In this document: positions 1 to 9,207 of the stretch, in pieces
Layout: every line of letters starts with the position of its first letter
Position numbering within the stretch: position 1 is the stretch's first letter
Assembly: GCA_964445985.1 (NCBI GenBank)
Contig: CAYUMU010000040.1
Location: 1-55,536 of the forward strand
Origin: CAYUMU01 sp964445985
GTDB lineage: Bacteria; Planctomycetota; Planctomycetia; Pirellulales; S012-138
Direction of reading: 5' to 3'
DNA length: 55,536 nucleotides
Translations under genes and position numbers: made by a program
The notes under the pieces: model-generated
Databases searched by the model: none
Seen by the model: the letters and a program-made list of their open reading frames with translations, nothing else
What the model was told of the DNA's origin: nothing

Positions 1-2
1 GC

Positions 3-1808
3 GCTTACAACAATACGTCTTCCGTGGTTGGTCAGACGACGGTGTTCGACAAGGGTAGCAACAAGCTCTACGAACGCGAGCTGCATGCCGAGAGCCGCAG
101 CCATCTCTACGAGCCGTTCGAGGACCAGACGCCGCTGGGCGGCTACGATTCGCTCGATCGCCTACGGCAGTACCAGCGAGGCGTACTCAGCGCCACCGGC
201 GGCCAGGGCAATGCGGGTGGCGGTTGGGTCACCACGCCGATCAGCCTGCCGGGCACGGACGAAGCTCGCACCTACGACCTCGACGGTTTGGGCAACTGGC
301 ATCACACAGTGTTCACGCCCGTGGGCGGCAGCGAGACCGATGAAGTCCGCCAACACAACGGGCTGAACCAGATCACGACCATCAACGATGGCGGCGGCAA
401 TGTTCCGTTCAGCTACGATGGCATCATCGGGGCCAGCAACGGCAACTTGGCCGATGACGGCATCCGCACCTACAAGTGGGACGCCCTCAATCGGCTCAAG
501 GAAGTCCGCAAGAAGGCTGGCGACGTGCTTATCGGCGAGTATGATTATGACGCTCGAAACCGTCGTATCCGCAAAGTCGTGAGCAACGGCGGCCTCTCCG
601 GGACGATTACGAACGGCACGACCGACTTCGTCTATAACAGCAATTGGCAGTGCGTCGAGGAACGCGACGGCAGCAACGATCCCACCAAACAATACGTGTG
701 GGGCGTCTACATTGACGATCTGCTGCAGCAGAGGGTCGATATCAGCGGTACTCCCGAAGATCAGTACCCGCTGCAAGACCTGCTCTACCGCACCACGGCG
801 CTGACGGATGACTCTGGCGACATTATCGAAGCTTACGACTGCGACGCCTATGGAAATACGCTGATCTTCGATGCGGCAGGAACCGGCGGCAACTGGTGGG
901 CCGACGATGCGAGCCAGACGGATCAGACGACGTGTGACTTTATCTTCATAGGCAGAAGACTTGATGCGGAGAGCGGGATATATCAGTATCGACAGCGGTA
1001 CTTCGCGCCTCACGTAGGCAACTTCCTCTCACGAGATTTTGTTTCTGGATCTGTCAACTACTACCTCTATGTTTCGTCCAATCCCATCTCATATTCCGAC
1101 CCGCTGGGGTTAGAAGAGCATTATCAGTCGAAGCGTAAGCCAACAACGAAACCGGCTTGGCGTCAATCAGGAACCGGAGGACCAGCGTACTTCGCCGACA
1201 GCTTTGGTCAGCCTTGGACTGAAGTCCAGTTCGACTCCAAACGAGCCGCAATCAAGGAGTGTTGCGAGGGCGAGTACAAACTGACAAATTGCTATACAAT
1301 TACAATCTGGGCGATTGACGAAGAATACAGGAACCCTCAAGGGCACGCATCAATGAAGGGGGGGCACGCAGGCTTTTCACATCCAGGGTTCAAAGGGGGG
1401 ACAACTTATGGATTTCACGGAAGTGGATTTATGAACGACGACATCGACATGAAGGGGTTTGACAAGCATTCAACGTGGGAATGCTGCTGCCTGTCGGATG
1501 CCGAAATGAAAACACTGGAAGATCGCATTAAAACCGTTCTGGATAGAATTAAAGTGGGAGATAGGCGCGGCTTCACCGGCGACGAGGTATATCCCGATGG
1601 TCCTGCTGCAACCGTAAGACGCAGCATGTTTGGTAATCCACCCTTTCCAACATGCTACGGGCAGGCTGCATCATTTGCAGCAGGCCTAGGATGTCCAAGG
1701 TTTGACGCAGCAAGCGGACGAGCACCAAATACGATTCTCAATGCACTTCGGGATAATCGGTATTGTCGAATAACGGAAACAGGAACAGCATTTTACCTTG
1801 AGCGATGA
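3..1808 (+). CDS. RHS-repeat protein with variable C-terminal domain (5' truncated)
   Basis: The frame is open to the left edge, so this is the 3' part of a longer gene; GTG at 24 is probably internal. It shows YD-type repeats (for example YDYDARNRRIRK), then the RHS core (FIGRRLDAESGIYQYRQRYF, FLSRD, NPISYSDPLGL). Counting from GTG 24, the core boundary DPLGL is at residues 359-363. The roughly 230 residues after it are unrelated to RHS, as in polymorphic toxins where the core forms a shell around a variable C-terminal effector. That tail has a His/Gly-rich stretch (H441, H448, H465) and a later CYGQA motif (C544). This order would fit a permuted papain-like hydrolase, but that is a guess. 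The next gene begins 13 bases after the stop, which suggests co-expression. Delivery route is unknown. The RHS call is firm; the effector activity is not established. Confidence 0.85.
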   Translation, partial: AYNNTSSVVGQTTVFDKGSNKLYERELHAESRSHLYEPFEDQTPLGGYDSLDRLRQYQRGVLSATGGQGNAGGGWVTTPISLPGTDEARTYDLDGLGNWHHTVFTPVGGSETDEVRQHNGLNQITTINDGGGNVPFSYDGIIGASNGNLADDGIRTYKWDALNRLKEVRKKAGDVLIGEYDYDARNRRIRKVVSNGGLSGTITNGTTDFVYNSNWQCVEERDGSNDPTKQYVWGVYIDDLLQQRVDISGTPEDQYPLQDLLYRTTALTDDSGDIIEAYDCDAYGNTLIFDAAGTGGNWWADDASQTDQTTCDFIFIGRRLDAESGIYQYRQRYFAPHVGNFLSRDFVSGSVNYYLYVSSNPISYSDPLGLEEHYQSKRKPTTKPAWRQSGTGGPAYFADSFGQPWTEVQFDSKRAAIKECCEGEYKLTNCYTITIWAIDEEYRNPQGHASMKGGHAGFSHPGFKGGTTYGFHGSGFMNDDIDMKGFDKHSTWECCCLSDAEMKTLEDRIKTVLDRIKVGDRRGFTGDEVYPDGPAATVRRSMFGNPPFPTCYGQAASFAAGLGCPRFDAASGRAPNTILNALRDNRYCRITETGTAFYLER

Positions 1809-1821
1809 AGAAGGTTGCATC

Positions 1822-3060
1822 ATGCTTACACCGCAGCGATGGAAAAATGCTCGCCTCCGCACCTCCCTGATCCCCTGGTGCCTAGCGTTAGCAGTTTCAG
1901 ATCCAATCGCAGCAGCGATTGCACAGGCACAGGATGTTCACCGTCCCCCGATGCCCGCTAAAGTCGATCCGGGCATATCGATCGAGGCAATCAAGGCTAA
2001 AGCGGAGGCGGGAGACGCGGACGCTCAATATCACCTGGGACTACATTATGAAACGATAATCGGCGATGCCGGCTCTAAATTGTTCGCAAGCAAATGGTAT
2101 CTGCAAGCACATTTCAATGGTCATATAAGAGCTACAGGACGGCTAGGCGTTCTTTGCTTGTCATGTCGCGTCCCCGCAATGACTGCCGAGGATGGACTGA
2201 AACTACTGCTGAAAGCAGCCGAGGCTGGAGATGCGAACTCCCAGGCGTTAATTGCGCAGTGTTACAGTTTTGGCTTGCTGAAAGATTCGGAAGAGGTTGT
2301 TCCGAAAGTAGACAGGGACGTCTTGTTTCGGTGGCTGGGGGTTATTGGCAGTGAGTTGAGTTCTAACAGGTGGTCGCTCATTAGGGCAGAATGGGGGATG
2401 AGCGGCCTAATCAAGCCCACTCCAAAATCAACAATCCATTGGTGCCAGCTGGCTGCCAAGCAGGGCCATGCGGCGGCAATCCAAATGCTGCTAGATTATC
2501 ATTTGGAAAAAGATAGATTCGATGCTGAGCCTACGTTGCGATATATGTTTCTCGCCATGGAGTCTGACGATCTGTTGGATCGAATTACTATCGCAATGAT
2601 GACTCCTCCGGGTGGCTCACAGATCCCTGAGGCCCAAGCCATAGTTGTGCGCGCAAAGATGAGGGCAATCGAAGGCATTAAGAAAGAACTCGCCGATATA
2701 GATCAGGAAACAGACCCGGTCACGGTTCGGGTTCTAGGAAATGTATTTGCCTCTGGACTATTCGTGGAAAAGGATGAGTCTCTTGCAAGAGAGCTAAGAT
2801 CAGTTGAAATCGATCGGCTGCGAGAGTTATGTAAACTCGGAAACCCGACCAATATGTTCCGGTTGAGTGAGGCGCTTGAACGAGACATGATAGACATGTC
2901 CGAGTCGTTTTACTGGCTTGAGCTCGCAGGACTTGGCGGACACATTGTTGCCCAACGCCGCCTTGCGAATAGGTATCAAGTCGGTCGGGGAGTGCCAATG
3001 AGTCCGGACTTGGCAGAATTCTGGTCCGCGAAAGCGAAAAGCCAAGAGGCGTCGCATTAA
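1822..3060 (+). CDS. Exported Sel1-repeat protein, candidate immunity protein
   Basis: This is a 412-residue protein. I chose ATG 1822 because AGAAGG lies 7 bases upstream; a TTG at 1798 would overlap the RHS gene. The N-terminus has basic residues, a hydrophobic run and an AQA-QD site, so export to the periplasm is likely. Several Sel1-like helical repeats are readable: AKAEAGDADAQYHLG, LLKAAEAGDANSQALIA, CQLAAKQGHAAAIQ, and a last one ending YQVGRGVPMSPDLAEFW. Sel1 repeats are protein-binding solenoids and have been reported among immunity proteins of secreted toxins. The tight junction to the RHS gene and the signal peptide fit neutralisation of a periplasmic effector, but this is inference from position. 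It could instead be an unrelated envelope protein. Confidence 0.75.
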   Translation: MLTPQRWKNARLRTSLIPWCLALAVSDPIAAAIAQAQDVHRPPMPAKVDPGISIEAIKAKAEAGDADAQYHLGLHYETIIGDAGSKLFASKWYLQAHFNGHIRATGRLGVLCLSCRVPAMTAEDGLKLLLKAAEAGDANSQALIAQCYSFGLLKDSEEVVPKVDRDVLFRWLGVIGSELSSNRWSLIRAEWGMSGLIKPTPKSTIHWCQLAAKQGHAAAIQMLLDYHLEKDRFDAEPTLRYMFLAMESDDLLDRITIAMMTPPGGSQIPEAQAIVVRAKMRAIEGIKKELADIDQETDPVTVRVLGNVFASGLFVEKDESLARELRSVEIDRLRELCKLGNPTNMFRLSEALERDMIDMSESFYWLELAGLGGHIVAQRRLANRYQVGRGVPMSPDLAEFWSAKAKSQEASH

Positions 3061-3133
3061 GAGCCTATCCAAGCGAGCGTAGTAAAGGTAGGGCAGTCAA
3101 TGTAGCAAAGGTAGGGCAGGCATTCTGCCTGCC
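3060..3133. repeat. Dispersed-repeat cluster at the Sel1 gene stop
   Basis: The stop codon is joined to TAAGAGCCTATCCAA (3058-3072), which recurs exactly, inverted, at the fliW stop (27048-27062). Then come two near-identical 18-base direct repeats (GTAGYAAAGGTAGGGCAG, from 3079 and about 3102). The second runs into a hairpin with 8-bp arms (GGCAGGCA 3115-3122 and TGCCTGCC 3126-3133) and a 3-base loop. The hairpin could also serve as a terminator, although no T-run follows. The rest of 3134-3483 shows no gene that I can support. Confidence 0.6.
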
Positions 3134-3483
3134 ACAATGCGGGTCGAAGCGAGCATGGCTTGGCTGCATTCGTAGCGAGGCGAGCTTTGCACCCACCAAA
3201 TGGGATTCAACTTGTATTACGGCCCGAATTGTATGCGACAAATTCTCCGCCCGAGCCGGACAGCACCTTCCTGCGTCCTGTGCAAAAAGTAGATCGCGGC
3301 AATTTCGGCGGAAGGTTGGTCACAATTGAAACAAGGTTGCCGCGTATTGGCATCCTCGTTTGACAAGAATGATGGAGCGTTGCGGCAGGCAGCAGAGCCT
3401 GAATCGGCCGGTAGCTGGCGAGGCGCATGGAAGGGGCGCGGCCATCGAAAGCCAGGCGTGGAACGAACCGCGGCAACTGTGGG

Positions 3484-4389
3484 CTACGCCGCCTTGCGGT
3501 GGTAATGCTTGAGCAATCCGCCCAGCCGCTGGCGGCATTTAATTTGCGACACGGGCACGACATCCGGCGGCGACTCTGCTTTTTTTCGGTTTCGTTTCTT
3601 TTCAGGGGGAGTGGCGGTCGGCACAAGCAGATTGTTTTCCTTCGCCTGGTGCGGGCGCTCCTCGTGGTAGTACGACGTCATTTCCGAAACGAGATGATCC
3701 ATGTGCCGTGGGCCGAACACGATGAAGTAATCCAGGCATTCCTGCTTCATCGTCTGGATGAAACGCTCCACGAAGGCGTTCGTGTTCGGCGATCGGAAGG
3801 CGGACTTCACAACCTTCAGGTTGGCCTGTTTAAGAACCTCGTCGAACGACGCCGTGAACTTGGTGTCGCGGTCGTGCATGACGACCTCCGTTCCAAGTCC
3901 GGTTTCGCTCGCGTGCTCAAGAAAGGCGTTCGCCTGTTCCTTCACCCAGGCTTCGTTGGGATGGCAGGTCGAAGGGCTGATGAACACCCGTCGCGATTCG
4001 ACATGCAGAAACACGAGCACGAACAAGTCGCGAAAGCCTTTGGCGGTAAGTGTCTTCTTCGAGAAGAAGTCGCACTGCCAAAGCGTCGCCGCGTGCATCT
4101 TGAGGAACTCGTCCCAGGTGCCCACGCCGCGTTTGGGGCCAGGCTCCAGCCCATTCTCCTTGAGGATGTTCTTCACCGTGTTCCGCGACACGGCTTTGAT
4201 GCCCAGCTTCGATCCGAACTTGACCAGCTTGTTCCGTTCCTTCTCGGTCACCGGCACGCGGCTGGGCAGCTTCGACCGGAGGACTTCGTTCTCGATCTTC
4301 AGATAACGGATTTGGGCGGTCAGTTCTGTTTGCGTCGAACCGGCGATCAACAGCAGCAGACGGTGGTAATCTCCGAACCAACATTGCAC
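3484..4389 (-). pseudogene. rve/DDE transposase with internal deletion
   Basis: The family is the integrase-core (rve) transposase common in planctomycetes. The N-terminal segment (GDYHRLLLL, ELTAQIRYLKIENEVLR) and the C-terminal tail (LGGLLKHYHRKAA) are both recognisable. The catalytic triad is present: D in WQCDFFSKK, D in MHDRDTKFT and E in NAFVERFIQ. From recall of the family, the segment between FGSKLG and SRNTVKNIL should hold a helix-turn-helix region of about 80 residues. Here the two are joined directly, as if recombined between two KLG-encoding sites. The frame is kept, so a protein could be made, but it would lack DNA-binding parts. The start read here is GTG 4389, with a few in-frame codons upstream after a stop. 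I could not define terminal inverted repeats. Confidence 0.7.
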
Positions 4390-4550
4390 AATGCCTTCCA
4401 GGTGTAACGTCGGTCAATCGTCCGTGCCAGCACGACTTGCCTTGCCCCGGCTGAACGCGCAGGCATAAAATAATAGGTGGGAGAGGGATACATGCCGCGG
4501 GCGGCGACCGGCCTTTGAACGGCAATCGCCTTGGGGAGCTTCCCCTTTTC

Positions 4551-4620
4551 CTTAACGCGGGTAAACCGCAAACGGACGCGGGAGGCATTAAAGTTCTCTG
4601 CAGCTTGCAGAGATGATAAC
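4551..4620 (-). repeat. ~70 bp dispersed repeat, copy 1
   Basis: On the minus strand this segment matches 44213-44282 over about 70 bases, with roughly 60 identical positions. Both begin GTTATCATCTCTGCAAGCTG, continue GAGAACTTTAATGCCTC and end GTTTGCGGTTTACCCGCGTT. This copy contains a perfect hairpin (CTCTGCA/TGCAGAG with loop GCT) and a shorter one (GCGG TTTA CCGC-like). Next to it, at 4533-4545, is a small GGGGA/TCCCC hairpin followed by TTTTCC. It lies in the 380-base gap between the transposase and the next gene, where I see no other coding sequence. Confidence 0.7.
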
Positions 4621-4767
4621 AAGTAAAAAATTAACACCTTTCGCGCGATCTCGGCAATGGAAGTAACCATTCGATCCGGGTGACGCTCTCGCACTTCACG
4701 CGGGAGCCCTGGTTGCCCTAGGGCCGGTCGTCCCCAAGTTCTCACCATTCAAAAAGGGGAGGGAAGG

Positions 4768-5718
4768 ATGTCGCCATCGCATGCGTTTGAACTCAACGAC
4801 TCCGCCACCGAATTGTTCACCGCTCAAGGGCTGATCGAGTCCAATCTCCCCTTTCCACCCCATTTGCAGTTGTTTGTCGAACAGTCGGAACAGGTGCTCG
4901 AGCGCGTGCGCTCCATGGTGAGCCACGGTGAAATGCCAGCCGAGCGGGCCGCCGAATTTCAGCGACTGCTGGTGCAGGCAGGCCAGACCGTTCTATGCCA
5001 TCCGATCATCGCCAACAACCGCTATTTGCAGCGGTTCGCCCAGGGCGTAACCGTCTCGCAGGCCCGCCACGAGTTACAACAATTCTCGGTGTTTGCCGCG
5101 CAGTTTAATGCGGCACAGGCCCTGCTCGTGGCGAATGCGCCCACGTTCGAAGCCTATCGCGAGCGACTGCATGTGCTGCTCAACGAAGAAGGCATCCCCT
5201 ACAAAGAGGGTTTCGAAGGCGAGCTCACGGGGCAGTGGAGCCTGGAAACCGTGCACTATAGTTGGCTCCGCCGCATGGCCAGCGATCTGGATTTGTCCTT
5301 TGAAAACATTGGCAAGATCTGGCTGGCCTCGCCGGGCACGCGGCGGTTTGTCGATGCCGTATTCAAGTACTACGCCAGTCCCGATCAAAACCATGCGCAA
5401 GGCGCCTCGTTCGGCATCGAAAACTGGGCGGCGAATAGTCTGTGGCAGCCTTGGATCGCCGGCATGAAGCAACTCAATGCCACCCTGCCCAAGAAGATCG
5501 ACCTGGGCTATCTCACTTACCACGATCTGGAGGAACGTCACCATTCGCAGGCCACGATCGATGAGCTGTTCGAAAACTTCCTGGAACCCTGGTTCGACTC
5601 AGGGCAATTCCTGGCCGGCGCGAGCGCGATCTTGAACGAAGGCGTGCAGCCTTACTACGAATCGCAGTTGGAAACTCTGCCCGGCAAAGACGGCTCCTGG
5701 CCCGAGCAGATTCATTGA
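4768..5718 (+). CDS. Heme-oxygenase-fold protein (TenA/PqqC/HDO-like)
   Basis: This 316-residue, largely helical, soluble protein has no signal peptide. GGGAGGGAAGG sits just before ATG 4768. The pattern resembles the heme-oxygenase-like superfamily, which includes PqqC, TenA and the di-iron oxidases. Acidic/His pairs that could bind metal are RHELQQF (around residue 100), an E in FEGELTGQW (about 150) and LEERHHSQ (about 255). Planctomycete relatives are usually annotated only as iron-containing redox enzymes. No cofactor pathway genes are adjacent, and the glycosylase downstream is on the opposite strand, so the substrate cannot be inferred. The fold assignment is moderate and the activity unknown. 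Confidence 0.5.
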   Translation: MSPSHAFELNDSATELFTAQGLIESNLPFPPHLQLFVEQSEQVLERVRSMVSHGEMPAERAAEFQRLLVQAGQTVLCHPIIANNRYLQRFAQGVTVSQARHELQQFSVFAAQFNAAQALLVANAPTFEAYRERLHVLLNEEGIPYKEGFEGELTGQWSLETVHYSWLRRMASDLDLSFENIGKIWLASPGTRRFVDAVFKYYASPDQNHAQGASFGIENWAANSLWQPWIAGMKQLNATLPKKIDLGYLTYHDLEERHHSQATIDELFENFLEPWFDSGQFLAGASAILNEGVQPYYESQLETLPGKDGSWPEQIH

Positions 5719-5742
5719 TCGTCGCGGCCAGCGAGGCTTTGA

Positions 5743-6360
5743 CTACTCCCGCAGCCGTTTGACGCCGCTCACGTAGCGGTTGCCGCGAAGCACGAACCTC
5801 AGCGGCCAGTCCTGGGCTTTGGAGATGCCGATCCGCGGCGTAATGAGGACTTCGTCGGGATCGATCGGCGTACCCTGGGCAATCCAGAGCTCACGCCCCA
5901 ACGTCAGGTTCCAGCCATCCCAGGCCCGATCCACCGCCAGGGCTTCGCACAGCCGCCCCGGCCCTCGGGCCAGGTCGAGAAATCGCGCGGTGCGGCGGCG
6001 GGATTCCATTAGATCGATACCCAGCACGGGCTCCAAGGCCCGAATCAGCACGGCGCTGGCCACGCCGGTTTCGCCGGTGACGGCATTCAGGCAGAACCGG
6101 GTGTGAATGGTATACACGTAAGCCCGGCCCGCCGGCCCGAACATGGCCGCGTTGCGTTTGGATTGGCCGCGATAAGCATGGCTGGCGGGGTCGTCGGCGC
6201 CCAGGTAAGCCTCGACTTCGACGATTCGCCCCGCGGCCAGGCCCGCCTCGCATTCTCGGATCATCCACCGACCTAGCAAATCGCGGGCAACCTCGGTTGC
6301 GGGCCGCGCATAAAAAGCTTCAGCCAGGGGAACCTGCTCGGGCGGTTTCCGTCGAGGCAT
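5743..6360 (-). CDS. 3-methyladenine (alkyladenine) DNA glycosylase
   Basis: The protein has 205 residues and belongs to the AAG/MPG family. These enzymes remove alkylated and deaminated purines in base-excision repair. Visible family motifs are RIVEVEAYLG, with the catalytic Glu, then DPASHAYRG, RNAAMFGPAGRAYVY and RFCLNAV, and near the end PRIGI followed by WPLRF. The length is normal for the bacterial family. The N-terminal MPRRKPPEQ is basic and probably flexible. The stop lies 25 bases from the convergent stop of the upstream gene. The SDR gene is upstream on the same strand with a 30-base gap, so the two may be co-transcribed. Confidence 0.93.
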   Translation of the reverse strand: MPRRKPPEQVPLAEAFYARPATEVARDLLGRWMIRECEAGLAAGRIVEVEAYLGADDPASHAYRGQSKRNAAMFGPAGRAYVYTIHTRFCLNAVTGETGVASAVLIRALEPVLGIDLMESRRRTARFLDLARGPGRLCEALAVDRAWDGWNLTLGRELWIAQGTPIDPDEVLITPRIGISKAQDWPLRFVLRGNRYVSGVKRLRE

Positions 6361-6390
6361 TTTCTGTTCCCCTGGATTTTTGCTCTCAGC

Positions 6391-7122
6391 TCAAGCGTAC
6401 CCCTGGTGCGTGGGCTTGATGATTAGTTCGGCCACATGGGCGCGGGGCGGCAGGTTGGCGATCATCACAATGGCCGCGGCCACGTCTTCAGGCTTGAGAA
6501 TCCGAGCCCGATGTTCGTCAGAAACTTTGACCGGCCGTTGATCCAAAATGGGCGTATCGACCTCGCCAGGGAAAATGCTGGTCACGCGAATGCCTTCTTC
6601 GCCAAACTCCAGGGCCGCGCACGTGCCTAGCGCTGCCATGGCAAACTTAGATGCGCTGTAAGCCACGCCACCCAGCAAGCCGGCGCGCTTGCCCGAGGTG
6701 GAGGAGATATTGATAAACAGGCCGTCTTTGCGTTTTCGCATGGCGGGCAGGGCGGCGTGCATCACGTTGTAAGCCCCCGTGGCGTTCACGGAAATGAGCT
6801 TGTCCCAATCGGCCGGATCGAGCTCCGCCAGCCGCCGCTTGACGATGTTCACGCCGGCGCTTTGCACCACGATATCGATTTGCCCCAGTTCTTGTTCGGC
6901 CCAGGCGACCAGGTCGGTAGCGCTTTGCCGATCGCCCACATCGGCCACGCGGTACAAGATGCCGGGCTGGCCGTCGAAGGCCGCGGCCACCTCGCGCAAT
7001 TTGTCTTCACGACGGCCAGAAATAGCCACGCGGCAACCTTCGCGGGCCAGGGCCAAGGCGGCGCCAGCGCCAATGCCCGTGCCGCCGCCGGTGATCAAAA
7101 CGGTTTTGCCTGTCAGGGTCAT
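6391..7122 (-). CDS. Short-chain dehydrogenase/reductase
   Basis: This 243-residue cytosolic oxidoreductase is a classical SDR. The Rossmann nucleotide-binding motif GGGTGIG is near residue 13. SGRRED follows the second strand, as in NADP-preferring members. The structural NAG-like motif is QSAGVN. The catalytic Ser is in INISSTSG and the Tyr/Lys pair in YSASK. ATG 7122 is preferred because GGAGAG lies 8 bases upstream and the Rossmann strand starts right after; the longer upstream frame has no support. It is followed by the glycosylase gene. Substrate cannot be told from sequence. Confidence 0.9.
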   Translation of the reverse strand: MTLTGKTVLITGGGTGIGAGAALALAREGCRVAISGRREDKLREVAAAFDGQPGILYRVADVGDRQSATDLVAWAEQELGQIDIVVQSAGVNIVKRRLAELDPADWDKLISVNATGAYNVMHAALPAMRKRKDGLFINISSTSGKRAGLLGGVAYSASKFAMAALGTCAALEFGEEGIRVTSIFPGEVDTPILDQRPVKVSDEHRARILKPEDVAAAIVMIANLPPRAHVAELIIKPTHQGYA

Positions 7123-7306
7123 TGAGGTTGCTCTCCGCCAAGGGGGTCGATGCCAACAGTTCCGCGTGTGACAAGGCGGTTCTAACGCCTGCCGTGGGCC
7201 AGCGCCAAGGGGCAGGAGGCGTTTTGAAAGTTGGCGGACTGCCATTGAAATCAACGGCGGTCCAAAATGGAAGCCATCGCAATCAGATTCCGCCGAGGTA
7301 AATGAA

Positions 7307-7346
7307 CACGGCCCTCGACATCGCGGGAGCGTTGTCGAGGGCCGTG
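7307..7346 (-). terminator. Rho-independent-type hairpin after the BBP7-like gene
   Basis: A perfect 14-bp stem (7307-7320 with 7333-7346) has a 12-base loop. On the minus strand it follows the stop of the barrel gene by about 110 bases and is trailed by a TTCATTT stretch. On the plus strand GGTTTTCG follows, so it could act both ways. The remaining bases of the 7123-7457 gap show no gene. Confidence 0.7.
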
Positions 7347-7457
7347 GTGGTTTTCGTCGTTTCGCGGTCGGAGCCGGGAAGCTGTCGGCGGTGGCGGCCG
7401 CCGGCAGGCTTCATCCGGCTCGTTCCGTGGTAAGGGAGAAGCTTTCGTGCGGTCGGT

Positions 7458-8807
7458 TTAGAACTTGATCAAGAGACCGGCGAAGGCACCGTGCAGGACC
7501 AGGTTGCCGTTGGTCTGAATGTCGCCCATGGCTTCGAGGTCGTCGCCCAGGTAGGGGATTTGCTCGCTGGCGGTGGCCACACCCGTGGCAGCCACCAGGC
7601 GGTAACCACCGAAGATGCTCACGTTGCAGGTGAGCTGGTAGTTCAAGCCGAGGTCGATTTCGCTGAGGACGGCAAAGTTGTTCTCGTTGCTGCTCACGTC
7701 GGCCAGGGCTCCGTCGGCAAAGCGGTAGGCGGTGGTGCCCAGACCGTCGTACACCCGTTGGTTCTGGGTGGCGTGGTTGTTGTAGATGCCGAACTTGGGA
7801 GCAATGTAGGCGGTGCATTTGCAGCTCGCCCGCCAATCCAACCGGAAGCCAACCTGGCCACCGATGAAGTTATTCTTGACGTCGATGTCGTAGTAAGCGT
7901 CGTAAGCGGGAGCCACGCCAAACTCGGTGAAGTCGTGGGCGGTTCCGAACAGCATGCTATCGGCAAAGCGGAAGTAGCGGGCGCCGGCCATCCACGACAA
8001 CCGCACGCAATCGCAAGGGCACCAAACCGGTCCGTTGAGCAGGTTCAACTCCAGGTTGTGGAATTCGCTACGGCGCGACACCACTTGAGCCCGAGCACCG
8101 TTGTACAGGTCGTTCACGGTTACCAGCGGAGAGAAGTCGAGCGAGCGGAAGTCCTGGATCGAATTGATCTGTCCGGTGGAGTCGGTAATTCCGGCTTCGC
8201 CGTCCATGGGGGCGAGCCACCAGAACGAGGCCGACAGCCAGGTGTTGCAGCCCACGCGGAAACCGAGGTCAATCTGGGCGCCGCCCGTCCAATCCACGTC
8301 GGCGTTGCTGGTTCCCAGCAGGTTGGGCTCGCCGCCGCCGGGCGTGGCGTCGAACGACAGCCACACGTTGTCGCAATCCGACCGTGTCATCACGAGGCCG
8401 GCCGCCGACGCAAAAAAGTTGCCGCAGGGCTTGCCAGGAACGTATCCCGCCTCGCCAATGTAGTTGCATCCGGTGTTGCAGTACTCGCCGCCGCAATCCA
8501 TGTAGCCTTCGCCCTCCACAATGTGACCCGTCGCGCCCAGCGTGCTGGGGCGCGAGTAGTCAGCATGGTTTTGAGGAACAGGCGAGTAGTCGTAAGGGGC
8601 CTGCATGTGATCTTGAGGAGCCGGCATGATATGGCTGGGCTGAGCCATCTCGGTCGGATGGGGAGGCGCGTCGTTGCGACGGGCCGAATAATAAGGAACG
8701 TACGACGGGGCTTGCAGCGAAGCCGGAGCCGTGTACGGGCGATACTGAGCCGATGCGTATCCGCCAGAAACCAGAGCGAACACCGCCGCGAGAATACAAA
8801 TTCTCAT
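7458..8807 (-). CDS. BBP7-like outer-membrane beta-barrel protein
   Basis: The 449-residue protein starts at ATG 8807, preceded by GGAG. A signal peptide is clear (MRICILAAVFALVSGGYASA-Q). A Pro/Tyr/His-rich linker of about 90 residues leads to a Cys-containing segment (YMDCGGEYCNTGC). A barrel of alternating aromatic strands follows (LDLGFRVG-like, FWWLAPMDG, SEFHNLELNLL, AGARYFRF, YYDIDVKNN) and the protein ends in an aromatic residue (LLIKF), as outer-membrane barrels do. The pattern matches the planctomycete BBP7/porin-like family in my recall. The gene stands alone, with a strong hairpin downstream. Its role is probably structural or porin-like; no ligand can be inferred. Confidence 0.75.
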   Translation of the reverse strand: MRICILAAVFALVSGGYASAQYRPYTAPASLQAPSYVPYYSARRNDAPPHPTEMAQPSHIMPAPQDHMQAPYDYSPVPQNHADYSRPSTLGATGHIVEGEGYMDCGGEYCNTGCNYIGEAGYVPGKPCGNFFASAAGLVMTRSDCDNVWLSFDATPGGGEPNLLGTSNADVDWTGGAQIDLGFRVGCNTWLSASFWWLAPMDGEAGITDSTGQINSIQDFRSLDFSPLVTVNDLYNGARAQVVSRRSEFHNLELNLLNGPVWCPCDCVRLSWMAGARYFRFADSMLFGTAHDFTEFGVAPAYDAYYDIDVKNNFIGGQVGFRLDWRASCKCTAYIAPKFGIYNNHATQNQRVYDGLGTTAYRFADGALADVSSNENNFAVLSEIDLGLNYQLTCNVSIFGGYRLVAATGVATASEQIPYLGDDLEAMGDIQTNGNLVLHGAFAGLLIKF

Positions 8808-9165
8808 TGCAAAACTCCAAAATCGTGGGGAGAGGATAACACCCGGATATTCCCTCGGGTGTGGCCGGTTGAAGTGTCGGGAGTTCACTTCCCTTGCCAG
8901 GAATGTTGATCGACATGCGGCGAGTCATCGACCGTGGAAATCAATGGCACTAGGTCACATTTCTGGCCGAGGGCAGGATAAAATCCATTCAATCCGCATC
9001 AAAACAACGATCGCATTCGGGTGGCAACGGAGAGACATTTTGCGACGTTCAAGCCCGAAACAAGACTCGTGCCTGCCAGTCCAGATATGCCGTTTTCACC
9101 GCGACCCAACATGACGAAGATGCCGCCCACAACACCCTCGGCCCACTCAGCCGCCGCAAACGCGC

Positions 9166-9207
9166 CAACCGGCAACCGCCAACCGGCAACCGGCAACCGG
9201 CAACGAG
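9166..9207. repeat. Heptanucleotide tandem array (CAACCGG)
   Basis: Six consecutive 7-base units occur: CAACCGG, CAACCGC, then three CAACCGG, then CAACGAG. The array is intergenic. It shares its period, but not its sequence, with the arrays near 44.3, 45.2, 45.3, 47.8 and 55.3 kb. Confidence 0.85.

Noticed and set aside
7491..8909. 472-codon frame opposite the BBP7-like gene
   Set aside because: Val/His/Arg-rich with no motifs; the opposite strand encodes a protein with a signal peptide and barrel pattern.
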